In this document: positions 1-8,555 of the stretch, piece by piece
How the letters are laid out: each line of letters begins with the position of its first letter
Position numbering within the stretch: position 1 is the first letter of the stretch
Assembly (NCBI GenBank): GCA_017517965.1
Contig: JAFWXR010000060.1
Location: 1-60,396, forward strand
DNA: 60,396 nt
Reading direction: 5' to 3'
Origin: Clostridia bacterium
Lineage (GTDB): Bacteria; Bacillota; Clostridia; Oscillospirales; Feifaniaceae
Notes under the pieces: model-generated
The model's input: only the letters and a program-made list of their open reading frames with translations
Databases searched by the model: none
Told to the model about the DNA's origin: nothing
Made by a program: the position numbers and the translations under genes

Positions 1-1
1 G

Positions 2-136
2 ATTGCCGAAAAAGTAAATCTTACGGGCGTAACTGTGCGCAGATATATGAACTACCTTGCCGAATCGGGTAGAGTGGTCAGTGAAATGAATTACGAAACC
101 GGCGGCAGACCGTGTATGAAATATAAGGTTGAGTGA
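2..136 (+). CDS. C-terminal end of a citrate/malate-type (CitB/DcuR) response regulator, partial
   Basis: The window opens inside an open frame whose last 44 residues are visible. They contain the motif VNLTGVTVRRYMNYLAESG, then a short strand and GGRPCMKYKV. This is the C-terminal helix-turn-helix of CitB/DcuR-type response regulators, where a TxRRYLxYL recognition helix is followed by a Y-x-GRP-x-x-Y wing. In that family the protein is phosphorylated by a membrane sensor kinase and activates uptake or fermentation genes for di- and tricarboxylates. The receiver domain and any kinase partner lie outside the window, so the target is unknown. Family assignment rests on this short tail only. 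Confidence 0.7.
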   Translation: MAEKVNLTGVTVRRYMNYLAESGRVVSEMNYETGGRPCMKYKVE

Positions 137-269
137 AAGACAATATAAATTTCCAAAGCAAGTACAGCTTAATATTAGCGGTAACGGCGTAATACAGAAT
201 TTTAACCTTAAAATCCCCTGACAGTAAAAGATTTTCAGGTATTACAAGGGACACTGTTTTCGTTTCCAT
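78..269 (-). other. possible small ORF or gene remnant, antisense to the regulator 3' end
   Basis: A 63-codon frame starts at the ATG at 269 (minus), preceded by an AGGAGA Shine-Dalgarno at good spacing. Its first about 25 residues (METKTVSLVIPENLLLSGDF) look like the start of a small protein, but the rest is not recognisable and its 3' half overlaps the real regulator gene on the other strand. It may be the stub of a gene broken by a frameshift, or chance. No function is proposed. Confidence 0.2.
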
Positions 270-319
270 CGGTATCTCCTAAGGATTAGTTATGCGTTCG
301 ATTCGCGTAGGGGGTGCCA

Positions 320-348
320 ACGAAGACGATTAATGCAATCGTCTTTGT
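320..348 (+). terminator. hairpin, probable terminator or leader structure
   Basis: AAGACGAT (323-330) and ATCGTCTT (338-345) pair perfectly around a 7-base loop; the stem extends outward to about 11 pairs with one G-U. The following T-run is short and interrupted, so termination strength is uncertain. It sits between the regulator and rsmJ. Confidence 0.5.
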
Positions 349-385
349 TTCGTATTGAGGGAATATAAGAATGGAGGATGCATAT

Positions 386-1126
386 ATGAATAAATTAAAT
401 ATATCTCTTGATATTGCATCCGAAATGGAAGACGCTCAAACGGCTGTAAGATTAAGGCAGAGGTTTTCCGATACAGACGGGCAGATGGTGTTAAGACTTG
501 ATGGCGACGGGTTGTCGCTTATCTCTGAAGGACAGGTGCTTAAAGGTGATTTTTCACGGATAGAACGCCGTATCAAGCCTTCAAATCTCAACGGTGAACT
601 TATAGTAAAGGCGGCAAGAATTAAAAATGCATATGGTCCGCTTACCGTGATAGATGCAACCGCAGGACTTGGGGAGGACTCCTTTTTACTTGCGGCGGCA
701 GGCTTTAACGTGAAACTTTTTGAAAGAAACCCCGTTATTTACGAACTTCTCAGAGATGCGCTTGAACGTGCAGAGAAAAATCCTGCTCTTTCCGATATTG
801 TTGCAAGAATGGAACTTTTTAATGAGGACAGTATAGAGGCACTTAAATGTCTCACCCCGCCCGACGTGATTTTGCTTGACCCGATGTTTCCCGAAAGGCA
901 GAAAAGTGCCCTGGTCAAGAAAAAACTTCAAATGATACAGAAGCTTGAAATACCCTGTGCGGATGAAGAAGAACTTGTGGCGGCGGCAATATCCGCTTCA
1001 CCGAAAAAACTCGTTATAAAGCGTCCGCCGAAGGGGCCGTACCTTGCAGGCATCAAGCCTGATTATTCGCTTGAGGGCAAAGCGGTTCGTTTTGACTGTA
1101 TTTTGAATCCTGCAAACAGAAAATAA
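386..1126 (+). CDS. rsmJ: 16S rRNA (guanine1516-N2)-methyltransferase RsmJ-like
   Basis: A class I SAM-dependent methyltransferase of the RsmJ (YhiQ) family, which methylates N2 of a guanine in the small-subunit rRNA 3' region. The SAM-binding motif DATAGLGEDSF lies near residue 90, an acidic strand end (LFERN) follows, and LLDPMFP near residue 165 is the catalytic-loop motif typical of RsmJ. The length of about 246 residues matches the family. The ATG at 386 is chosen over 371 because GGAGG ends 8 bases before it. The MATE gene follows after 9 bases, so the two may be co-transcribed. Family assignment is firm; substrate position is by homology. Confidence 0.85.
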   Translation: MNKLNISLDIASEMEDAQTAVRLRQRFSDTDGQMVLRLDGDGLSLISEGQVLKGDFSRIERRIKPSNLNGELIVKAARIKNAYGPLTVIDATAGLGEDSFLLAAAGFNVKLFERNPVIYELLRDALERAEKNPALSDIVARMELFNEDSIEALKCLTPPDVILLDPMFPERQKSALVKKKLQMIQKLEIPCADEEELVAAAISASPKKLVIKRPPKGPYLAGIKPDYSLEGKAVRFDCILNPANRK

Positions 1127-1135
1127 GAGGTAGAT

Positions 1136-2521
1136 ATGTTAAAAAAGTTTATCGGTGACAAGGCATTCTACCGAAGAGTGCTTCTGGTTGCCGTTCCCAT
1201 AATAATACAAAACGCCATAACAAACTTCGTGGCTCTTCTCGACAATATTATGGTCGGGCAGGTCGGAACGGTTGAAATGAGCGGCGTTTCAATCGTTAAT
1301 CAGCTTATGTTTGTGTTCAATCTCTGCATTTTCGGCGCAGTATCGGGTGCAGGTATTTTTACTGCACAGTATTACGGCTCGAAGGATGACGACGGGGTGC
1401 GAAACACACTTCGTTTTAAAATTATATCCTGTGTGGTGCTTACACTTCTCGGCATCGGCGTGTTCGTCTTTGGCGGTGAATTGCTCATAAAGCAGTACCT
1501 CAAGGGTGAGGGTGACCCGCTTCAAGTGGCAAATACACTTGAAAGTGCCATGGGTTATCTTAAAATAATGCTTGTGGGGCTTTTGCCGTTTGCATTGTCA
1601 AATGCATACGCCTCCACACTCAGAGAAACAAATAACGGCACCGTTCCCATGACGGGCGGAATAATTGCTGTTGTCGTCAATCTCGTTTTCAACTATGTTC
1701 TTATTTTCGGTAAGTTTGGTGCACCGAAAATGGGTGTAAACGGTGCAGCAATAGCAACGGTGCTGTCAAGATACGTTGAACTTGCCGTTGTTGCAGGCTG
1801 GTCGCATATAAACAGAAACAAACACAGATATTTCAAGAGTGTTTACCGCTCGTTTAAGATGCCTGTAAGGCTGTTTAAGGACATTATGATAAAAGGTATG
1901 CCCCTTCTTATCAACGAGGCTTTCTGGGCAAGCGGTATGGCAATACTCAATCAGTGCTATTCGACGAGGGGTTACGATGTCGTTGCGGCACTCAATATTT
2001 CGACGACGCTATTTAATCTTGCAAGCGTGGTATTTCTTTCTATGGGCAACACGGTGGGCATCATAATAGGGCAGATGCTCGGTGCAGGCAAGTCGGAAAA
2101 AGAGGTGCGTGCAGAGGATACGCGGCTTATTGCGACGTCGGTTATGTCCTGCTTTGTATTCGGACTTCTCACACTGTCGGTGTCGGGCGTATTCCCGATG
2201 ATATACAACACGACCGACAGTATACGGGCACTTGCAACGAAGCTCATATGTGTAACGGCGGTTATGATGCCTTTCAACGCATATCTCAACTCGGTATATT
2301 TTACCCTTCGTTCAGGGGGACAGACGGCAGTCACCTTCATATTCGACAGCCTTTTCGTATGGACGGCATGTGTACCTCTTGCATACTGCATAAGCGAGTT
2401 TACGGCAATAGCAATAGTGCCTATGTTCTTTATATGCCATGCGGCTGATATTTTAAAGAGTGCAATTGGCGCAGTTATGATACATCAGGGCAAGTGGCTC
2501 AAAACACTCGTTGGAGAATAA
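1136..2521 (+). CDS. MATE family efflux transporter
   Basis: A 461-residue polytopic membrane protein with about 12 hydrophobic segments in two related halves, the layout of multidrug and toxin extrusion proteins. The first helix region contains PIIIQNAITNFVALLDNIMVGQVG, a hallmark of the NorM/DinF branch; members exchange Na+ or H+ for organic cations or metabolites. An AGAGG site precedes the ATG. The next gene starts at 2523, directly after this stop codon, so translation is probably coupled. The substrate cannot be told from the sequence. Confidence 0.9.
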   Translation: MLKKFIGDKAFYRRVLLVAVPIIIQNAITNFVALLDNIMVGQVGTVEMSGVSIVNQLMFVFNLCIFGAVSGAGIFTAQYYGSKDDDGVRNTLRFKIISCVVLTLLGIGVFVFGGELLIKQYLKGEGDPLQVANTLESAMGYLKIMLVGLLPFALSNAYASTLRETNNGTVPMTGGIIAVVVNLVFNYVLIFGKFGAPKMGVNGAAIATVLSRYVELAVVAGWSHINRNKHRYFKSVYRSFKMPVRLFKDIMIKGMPLLINEAFWASGMAILNQCYSTRGYDVVAALNISTTLFNLASVVFLSMGNTVGIIIGQMLGAGKSEKEVRAEDTRLIATSVMSCFVFGLLTLSVSGVFPMIYNTTDSIRALATKLICVTAVMMPFNAYLNSVYFTLRSGGQTAVTFIFDSLFVWTACVPLAYCISEFTAIAIVPMFFICHAADILKSAIGAVMIHQGKWLKTLVGE

Positions 2522-2522
2522 T

Positions 2523-3530
2523 ATGAAATTTGATTTTGAAACGGCACTCAAAAACACGCCTCTCTGCAAAGAACCGTGTGATGCGGTAAAATTCTGCTAT
2601 CAGGCGGCATACGGACCGCATCATTTGCTCGGTGAAGATGCGGAAAGTCATTTTAATAAAGAATATGAAAGCGTTTTAGCAAGTGACGGACAGCTTACCG
2701 AACAGTTGTCCGAAGAGTATTTTCGGATAAATATTGCGGTGTGGAAGCATAAATGCCTTCCTCGTAAATGGCTGTTCAATATGTTTTACATGTCGGCAGG
2801 GCAGAGTGAAAAAACAGACCCAAAACCTTTCTTTGAAATTATGAAAAAACTTGCATCGGACGGCGAATTGCCCTTCGATGAAAAGGCGTTAAACGAATAT
2901 CTCAAAACGTATGACGGAGGTGCGGTTTCCCATAGTGAAGCCGTCAGGAAAAAAGCGTCTTACAGGGTGGTGCATAAAAAGTATGCCCGTCTTATACCGC
3001 TTCTTGAAGCCTTAAACAAAAGCAAGGTTATGGCAATTGACGGCAGGGCGGCGGCAGGAAAAAGTACGCTTGCAAAGACCTTGTCCGACGTAACGGGGGC
3101 AAGTGTGATACATATGGACGACTTTTTTCTCCCCCCTCATCTGCGTAGTGAAGAAAGATTGTCGGAGGCGGGCGGCAACATCGATTATGACAGATTTGCA
3201 AAAGAGGTATTACCCCCACTTAAAGATGGCAAAGCCTTTTTCTACAACAGATTTGACTGTGCCACTATGGCGATGGGCGAAAAAATAAACGTTAAAGAGG
3301 CGGAGCATTATATTGTCGAGGGCTCGTACAGCCATCATCCGCTTTTTGAAAATTATGCAGACGTGCTGGTTTTTTGTGACGTTTTACCCAAAGAACAGCT
3401 TTCAAGAATAGCAAACAGAAACGGCAAAGAAATGCTTTCTGCCTTTAAGGAGAAATGGATTCCTATGGAGGAGGCCTATTTCAAGGCTTTTGCCATAAAG
3501 GAAAAAGCAGATATTGTGACTTGTTTGTAA
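2523..3530 (+). CDS. two-domain protein: unknown N-terminal domain plus uridine kinase-like P-loop kinase
   Basis: The C-terminal half (from about residue 165 of 335) is a nucleoside/uridine kinase-like NTPase: MAIDGRAAAGKST is the Walker A loop, HMDDFFLPP the DDFF-type substrate motif, YNRFDC a core strand, and IVEGSYSHHP the acidic strand before the lid. The N-terminal 160 residues (with CYQAAYGPHHLLG and VWKHKCLPRKW) match no family I can name. The ATG at 2523 is preceded by GGAG; an upstream TTG at 2511 would overlap the MATE gene and is less likely. The substrate may be a nucleoside or another small alcohol; that is inference. Confidence 0.75.
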   Translation: MKFDFETALKNTPLCKEPCDAVKFCYQAAYGPHHLLGEDAESHFNKEYESVLASDGQLTEQLSEEYFRINIAVWKHKCLPRKWLFNMFYMSAGQSEKTDPKPFFEIMKKLASDGELPFDEKALNEYLKTYDGGAVSHSEAVRKKASYRVVHKKYARLIPLLEALNKSKVMAIDGRAAAGKSTLAKTLSDVTGASVIHMDDFFLPPHLRSEERLSEAGGNIDYDRFAKEVLPPLKDGKAFFYNRFDCATMAMGEKINVKEAEHYIVEGSYSHHPLFENYADVLVFCDVLPKEQLSRIANRNGKEMLSAFKEKWIPMEEAYFKAFAIKEKADIVTCL

Positions 3531-3536
3531 AATGAT

Positions 3537-3579
3537 GAAGAGTGTCGTCTTATCTATTGAAAGACGGCACTCTTTTTGT
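3537..3579 (+). terminator. rho-independent terminator after the kinase gene
   Basis: AGAGTGTCGTCTT and AAGACGGCACTCT form a long stem with one G-U pair, followed by TTTTT. Its 3' arm overlaps the promoter listed at 3557-3585. Confidence 0.85.
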
Positions 3580-3585
3580 TAAAAT
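3557..3585 (+). promoter_or_regulatory. sigma-A-type promoter overlapping a terminator
   Basis: TTGAAA (3557-3562), a 17-base spacer, then TAAAAT (3580-3585), about 30 bases before the CPBP protease start. The -35 box lies in the loop/3' arm of the preceding terminator. Confidence 0.55.
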
Positions 3586-3612
3586 AGGCTTATTGAATTG
3601 AGGTGACAGTCT

Positions 3613-4536
3613 ATGCAGAGTAAAACGGGTGGCAAGGCGCTTGCAAGCGTCGGGCTAACGGTAATAGTAACGGAACTTGTATTTTCGGTTATATACAGAA
3701 TAGTTCTTGAAATTTTAAGCGTATTTAATATAGATATGGGATTTCTCGGTACGGACACGGGGATTTTGTTTTTCACACTCGTGACCTATCTCGTGATGAT
3801 GGTGCCTGCGGCGGTGCTTCTTATAAAACTGTCAAGCGCATGGCACGGAAGTGAGGCACTTTCGGCACTCATACCGTCTGAAAAAACGGGTGCAGGCAGA
3901 TTTGTCTGTGCCGTGCTTACCTGCTGTTTCTTCGGCTACGTCGGAAATTACGTATCGGCAGCCTTAAATTACGTGGCAGAGGTAAACGGTATGCCCGTCC
4001 CTCAGGGGCCGACTTTTCCGTCAGGCAATATGTTCACGCTCGGTCTTACCGTTCTGATTGTTGCTGTGCTTCCCGCACTTTTGGAAGAACTTATAATCAG
4101 GGGTTCGGTATACGGTTTTTGTGCGCAAACCGGTCCCGTTTGCTGCGGTCTGATTTCGGGTATAGTTTTTGCCCTTTTCCACTGTAATTTTGCGCAGTTT
4201 CCGTCAGCGTTTATGTTTGGCTTTATGGCGGGATATCTCGTATGCGTTTACAAAAATATATGGATATCCATTACGGCACATTTTATAAATAATCTCGTTT
4301 CCTGCCTGCTAACTTACGACGGGGGTGAGGTTTATTTTGCCGTTTCGTCGTTGTTTTTTATACTTTTCTTTGCAGTGACGGTTGTGGGCTTTATCATTAT
4401 GCTTGTAAAATACAATCTTTTCAGAGAGGGCAGAAAGAATTCGTTTAAAGGCTTTGCAAAGGTCTTTTCGGTGCCGATTATGTGGATTTTTATAGCGGTG
4501 TCACTCATACTTTCTGTTGTAACGCTTAATATATGA
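3613..4536 (+). CDS. CPBP family intramembrane metalloprotease (CAAX protease-like)
   Basis: A 307-residue membrane protein with about eight hydrophobic segments. The CPBP/Abi signature is present: EEL near residue 158 followed by R at 163 (EExxxR), then a histidine in ALFHCNFAQ, and a final HFINNLVS segment that supplies the last polar site. Members are glutamate-type intramembrane proteases; in bacteria they are linked to peptide or bacteriocin immunity and signalling. A GAGGTGA site lies before the ATG. The stop overlaps the tadA start by four bases (ATGA), so the two are translationally coupled. The substrate is unknown. Confidence 0.85.
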   Translation: MQSKTGGKALASVGLTVIVTELVFSVIYRIVLEILSVFNIDMGFLGTDTGILFFTLVTYLVMMVPAAVLLIKLSSAWHGSEALSALIPSEKTGAGRFVCAVLTCCFFGYVGNYVSAALNYVAEVNGMPVPQGPTFPSGNMFTLGLTVLIVAVLPALLEELIIRGSVYGFCAQTGPVCCGLISGIVFALFHCNFAQFPSAFMFGFMAGYLVCVYKNIWISITAHFINNLVSCLLTYDGGEVYFAVSSLFFILFFAVTVVGFIIMLVKYNLFREGRKNSFKGFAKVFSVPIMWIFIAVSLILSVVTLNI

Positions 4537-4967
4537 AGCACGAAGAATATATGAAAATGGCGCTTGAACTTGCCTTAAAGGCGGCAGATGAGGGAGAAAT
4601 ACCCGTCGGTGCGGTTATCGTCTGTGATGACAGGGTTATAGCAAAAGCGTCGAATACGAAAGAGGCGGACGGTTGTTCGGTCAGTCACGCCGAGATAAAC
4701 GCTATAAAGCAGACGGGCAGAAAATATCTTGAAGACTGCACTCTCTATGTCACGCTTGAACCGTGTCCGATGTGTGCGGGGGCGATAATAAATGCCCGTG
4801 TCGGCAGGGTCGTTTTCGGGGCGTATGATGAAAAAGGCGGTGCCTGCGGAAGCGTTTGTAATCTGTTTGAAATGCCTTTTAACCACCGTCCTTACGTCAC
4901 GGGTGGCGTCTGTGAACAGGAATGTGTTAATATTCTTAGGTCATTCTTTGAAGAAAAGCGAAAATAA
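4533..4967 (+). CDS. tadA: tRNA-specific adenosine(34) deaminase TadA
   Basis: Deaminates adenosine 34 to inosine in the anticodon of tRNA-Arg(ACG), widening decoding. The cytidine-deaminase fold motifs are complete: HAEINAI (H52, E54, with zinc ligand and proton shuttle) and PCPMCAGAI (C78, C81 zinc ligands). The length of 144 residues is normal. The gene overlaps the CPBP protease by four bases. About 70 bases downstream begins the ilv promoter region, and no clear terminator separates them. Confidence 0.95.
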   Translation: MKHEEYMKMALELALKAADEGEIPVGAVIVCDDRVIAKASNTKEADGCSVSHAEINAIKQTGRKYLEDCTLYVTLEPCPMCAGAIINARVGRVVFGAYDEKGGACGSVCNLFEMPFNHRPYVTGGVCEQECVNILRSFFEEKRK

Positions 4968-5019
4968 AGCACACATACCTAAAAAAATAAAAAAATAATA
5001 AAAAAGACACAAAAAAATG

Positions 5020-5049
5020 TTGAATTGTGTATACACAGAGGTGTATAAT
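5020..5049 (+). promoter_or_regulatory. promoter of the ilv-leu operon with a palindrome in its spacer
   Basis: TTGAAT (5020-5025), an 18-base spacer, and a perfect TATAAT (5044-5049). The 12-base palindrome TGTGTATACACA at 5026-5037 fills most of the spacer, where a bound dimeric repressor would block RNA polymerase. Transcription should start near 5056, upstream of the leader peptide. Confidence 0.75.
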
Positions 5050-5088
5050 ATTTTCATAAATTTTTAAAGAGGAGTTTCCTTAGTCATT

Positions 5089-5181
5089 ATGATGAATCTC
5101 GCACTTATTATCGTCATAATTAGCGGTATTATCGTGGTCCTTAGAACTGATAATAACGCCGGTTTGTCGTGCGCAAAGTGA
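5089..5181 (+). CDS. ilv operon leader peptide (branched-chain attenuator)
   Basis: A 30-codon frame beginning ATG ATG AAT CTC. After two or three residues it reads L-A-L-I-I-V-I-I-S-G-I-I-V-V-L, that is 12 Leu, Ile or Val codons in 15, then an ordinary tail ending GLSCAK. This is the composition of classical leader peptides (IlvL type), where starvation for the amino acid stalls the ribosome. It lies between the operon promoter and an intrinsic terminator. A GAGGAG site is at 5069-5074; its 14-base spacing to the first ATG is longer than usual, so the true start might be the in-frame ATT at 5086. Function is inferred from composition and position. Confidence 0.8.
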   Translation: MMNLALIIVIISGIIVVLRTDNNAGLSCAK

Positions 5182-5217
5182 TGAAGAACGGGAACTTTCG
5201 AGTAATACGTTTTTTGT

Positions 5218-5251
5218 AACCTGCAACGTGACAAACGGTGCAGGTTTTTTT
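5218..5251 (+). terminator. attenuator terminator of the ilv-leu operon
   Basis: AACCTGCA (5218-5225) pairs with TGCAGGTT (5239-5246) followed by seven T. A competing pairing is visible: GTTTGTC (5162-5168, near the end of the leader ORF) is complementary to GACAAAC (5230-5236) in the terminator loop. A ribosome stalled on the early Ile/Val/Leu codons would leave 5162-5168 free to disturb the terminator; one that reaches the stop codon would cover it. Confidence 0.8.
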
Positions 5252-5337
5252 AATAGGCAAAACCGCCAAATCGATTTCCGATTTGTTGGTTTTATCTGAA
5301 GATGAAGAAAAATCGCCTGAAGAAAGGATATACACAT

Positions 5338-6999
5338 ATGAAAATGACAGGAGCACAGATTGTTGTTGAGACACTTATCGAGCAGGGTGCCGAGGTTGTA
5401 TTCGGCTATCCCGGTGGTCAGGTACTCAACCTATATGATGAACTGTATAAGAATGCAGACAGAATAAAGCACGTCATTACCGCTCACGAGCAGGGTGCCT
5501 CACATGCTGCAGACGGTTATGCGAGGGTTACGGGTAAGGTCGGCGTATGTATGGCAACGTCGGGCCCCGGTGCAACGAATCTCGTTACGGGTATAGCAAA
5601 CGCTTACCTCGACTCCGTGCCTATGGTGGCAATCACGGGTAACGTGCCCAATAATCTTATAGGAAGGGACAGTTTCCAGGAAGTTGATATTGTGGGAATT
5701 ACCTATTCCATTACAAAGCACAACTATATCGTAAAGGACGTAACCAAACTTGCCGATACGATAAGAGAAGCTTTCAAAATTGCAAAGTCGGGAAGACCCG
5801 GCCCCGTGCTTATCGATATTCCGAAAGACGTGCAGGTTGCTGAAACTGAATATGAAAAGATGCCTCTCGTTGAGAAGGATGCGATAGTAAAGGCTGATGA
5901 AAACCTTCTTGCCAAGGCTGCTGAACTTATCGCTGAGAGTGAAAGACCGTTTATCTACTGCGGCGGCGGTGCGGTAACGAGTGATGCAGGCAAGGAAATT
6001 ATGGAACTTGCAAAGAAAATCGATGCTCCCGTCGGCTTCTCGATGATGGGACTTACGGCGGTGCCGTCGTCGTTTGAGTATTCACTTGGCATGGTGGGAA
6101 TGCACGGTCATTATGCATCATCAATGGCAATGGCTGAAAGTGACCTCATAATTGCACTCGGTGTTCGCTTCTCTGATAGAGCGACGGGTGACAAGACCAA
6201 GTATGCACAGAATAAGAAGATAATCCACATTGAAGTGGATGCATCCGAAATAAATAAAAACATAAATGCCAACGTTGGCATCACCGGTGACGTAAAAGAT
6301 GCAACGGAAAGACTCGTGAAACTGGTTGAAAGCGGTAAGCATACCGCATGGCTTGAAAAACTTGAGTCATATAAAAAGTATGCAAAGGAAAACGAGGTTG
6401 CACCTCTCGGCGCAATCGGTCCGCATCAGCTTATTGACGAGGTTTGTGCAAGATGTGATGCAGATACGCCGATTGCAACAGACGTCGGTCAGCATCAGAT
6501 GTGGGTAGCACAGAGATACGATTTCAAAAATCCCAGAACGTTTGCAAGCAGCGGCGGTCTCGGCACTATGGGCTTTGGTATGGGTGCCGCAATCGGTGCA
6601 TGCGTGGCAACCGGAAAGAGAACGGTTCTCTTTACGGGTGACGGCAGTTTCGGTATGAACTTAAACGAAATGGCGACAGCCGTTTCACAGAAGCTTCCGC
6701 TTGTAGTTGTCGTTATGAATAACGGCGTTCTCGGTATGGTAAGACAGTGGCAGACGCTGTTCTACGGTGCGAGATATTCCGAAACTACGCTTGAGAGAAA
6801 AACACAATTTTCAGAACTTGCTAAGGCATTCGGTGCAGAGGGTTATGCCGTAACGAATATGGACGAACTTAAAGCAAGTCTTGACAAGGCGTTTGCAACA
6901 GACGGTCCCGTTCTTATCGACTGCGCAATAGATATGGACGAGCGTGTACTTCCCATGATTCCCGCAGGCCGTTCAGTTGAAGATTTGATTATTAAATAA
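5338..6999 (+). CDS. ilvB: acetolactate synthase large (catalytic) subunit
   Basis: Condenses two pyruvates to 2-acetolactate, or pyruvate plus 2-oxobutyrate to 2-aceto-2-hydroxybutyrate: the first common step to Val, Leu and Ile. Three thiamine-diphosphate enzyme domains are seen in order: the N-terminal domain with VFGYPGGQVLNLYDEL and the catalytic glutamate in TAHEQGA, a central FAD-binding domain (LGMVGMHGHYASS), and the TPP motif GDGSFGMNLNEM with its NN end at VVVMNNG. The length of 553 residues is typical. The ATG at 5338 is chosen because AAAGGA precedes it by 9 bases; an upstream in-frame ATG (5302) has no site. ilvN follows after 11 bases. Confidence 0.97.
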   Translation: MKMTGAQIVVETLIEQGAEVVFGYPGGQVLNLYDELYKNADRIKHVITAHEQGASHAADGYARVTGKVGVCMATSGPGATNLVTGIANAYLDSVPMVAITGNVPNNLIGRDSFQEVDIVGITYSITKHNYIVKDVTKLADTIREAFKIAKSGRPGPVLIDIPKDVQVAETEYEKMPLVEKDAIVKADENLLAKAAELIAESERPFIYCGGGAVTSDAGKEIMELAKKIDAPVGFSMMGLTAVPSSFEYSLGMVGMHGHYASSMAMAESDLIIALGVRFSDRATGDKTKYAQNKKIIHIEVDASEINKNINANVGITGDVKDATERLVKLVESGKHTAWLEKLESYKKYAKENEVAPLGAIGPHQLIDEVCARCDADTPIATDVGQHQMWVAQRYDFKNPRTFASSGGLGTMGFGMGAAIGACVATGKRTVLFTGDGSFGMNLNEMATAVSQKLPLVVVVMNNGVLGMVRQWQTLFYGARYSETTLERKTQFSELAKAFGAEGYAVTNMDELKASLDKAFATDGPVLIDCAIDMDERVLPMIPAGRSVEDLIIK

Positions 7000-7010
7000 G
7001 GAGGATAACA

Positions 7011-8542
<1,532 letters not shown>

Positions 8543-8555
8543 ACGGGAGAAAACA

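Noticed and set aside
5050-5337. T-box or other tRNA-sensing leader before ilvB
   Set aside because: No T-box core (TGGNACCGCG-like) or specifier structure is visible; the codon run of the leader peptide explains the terminator better.
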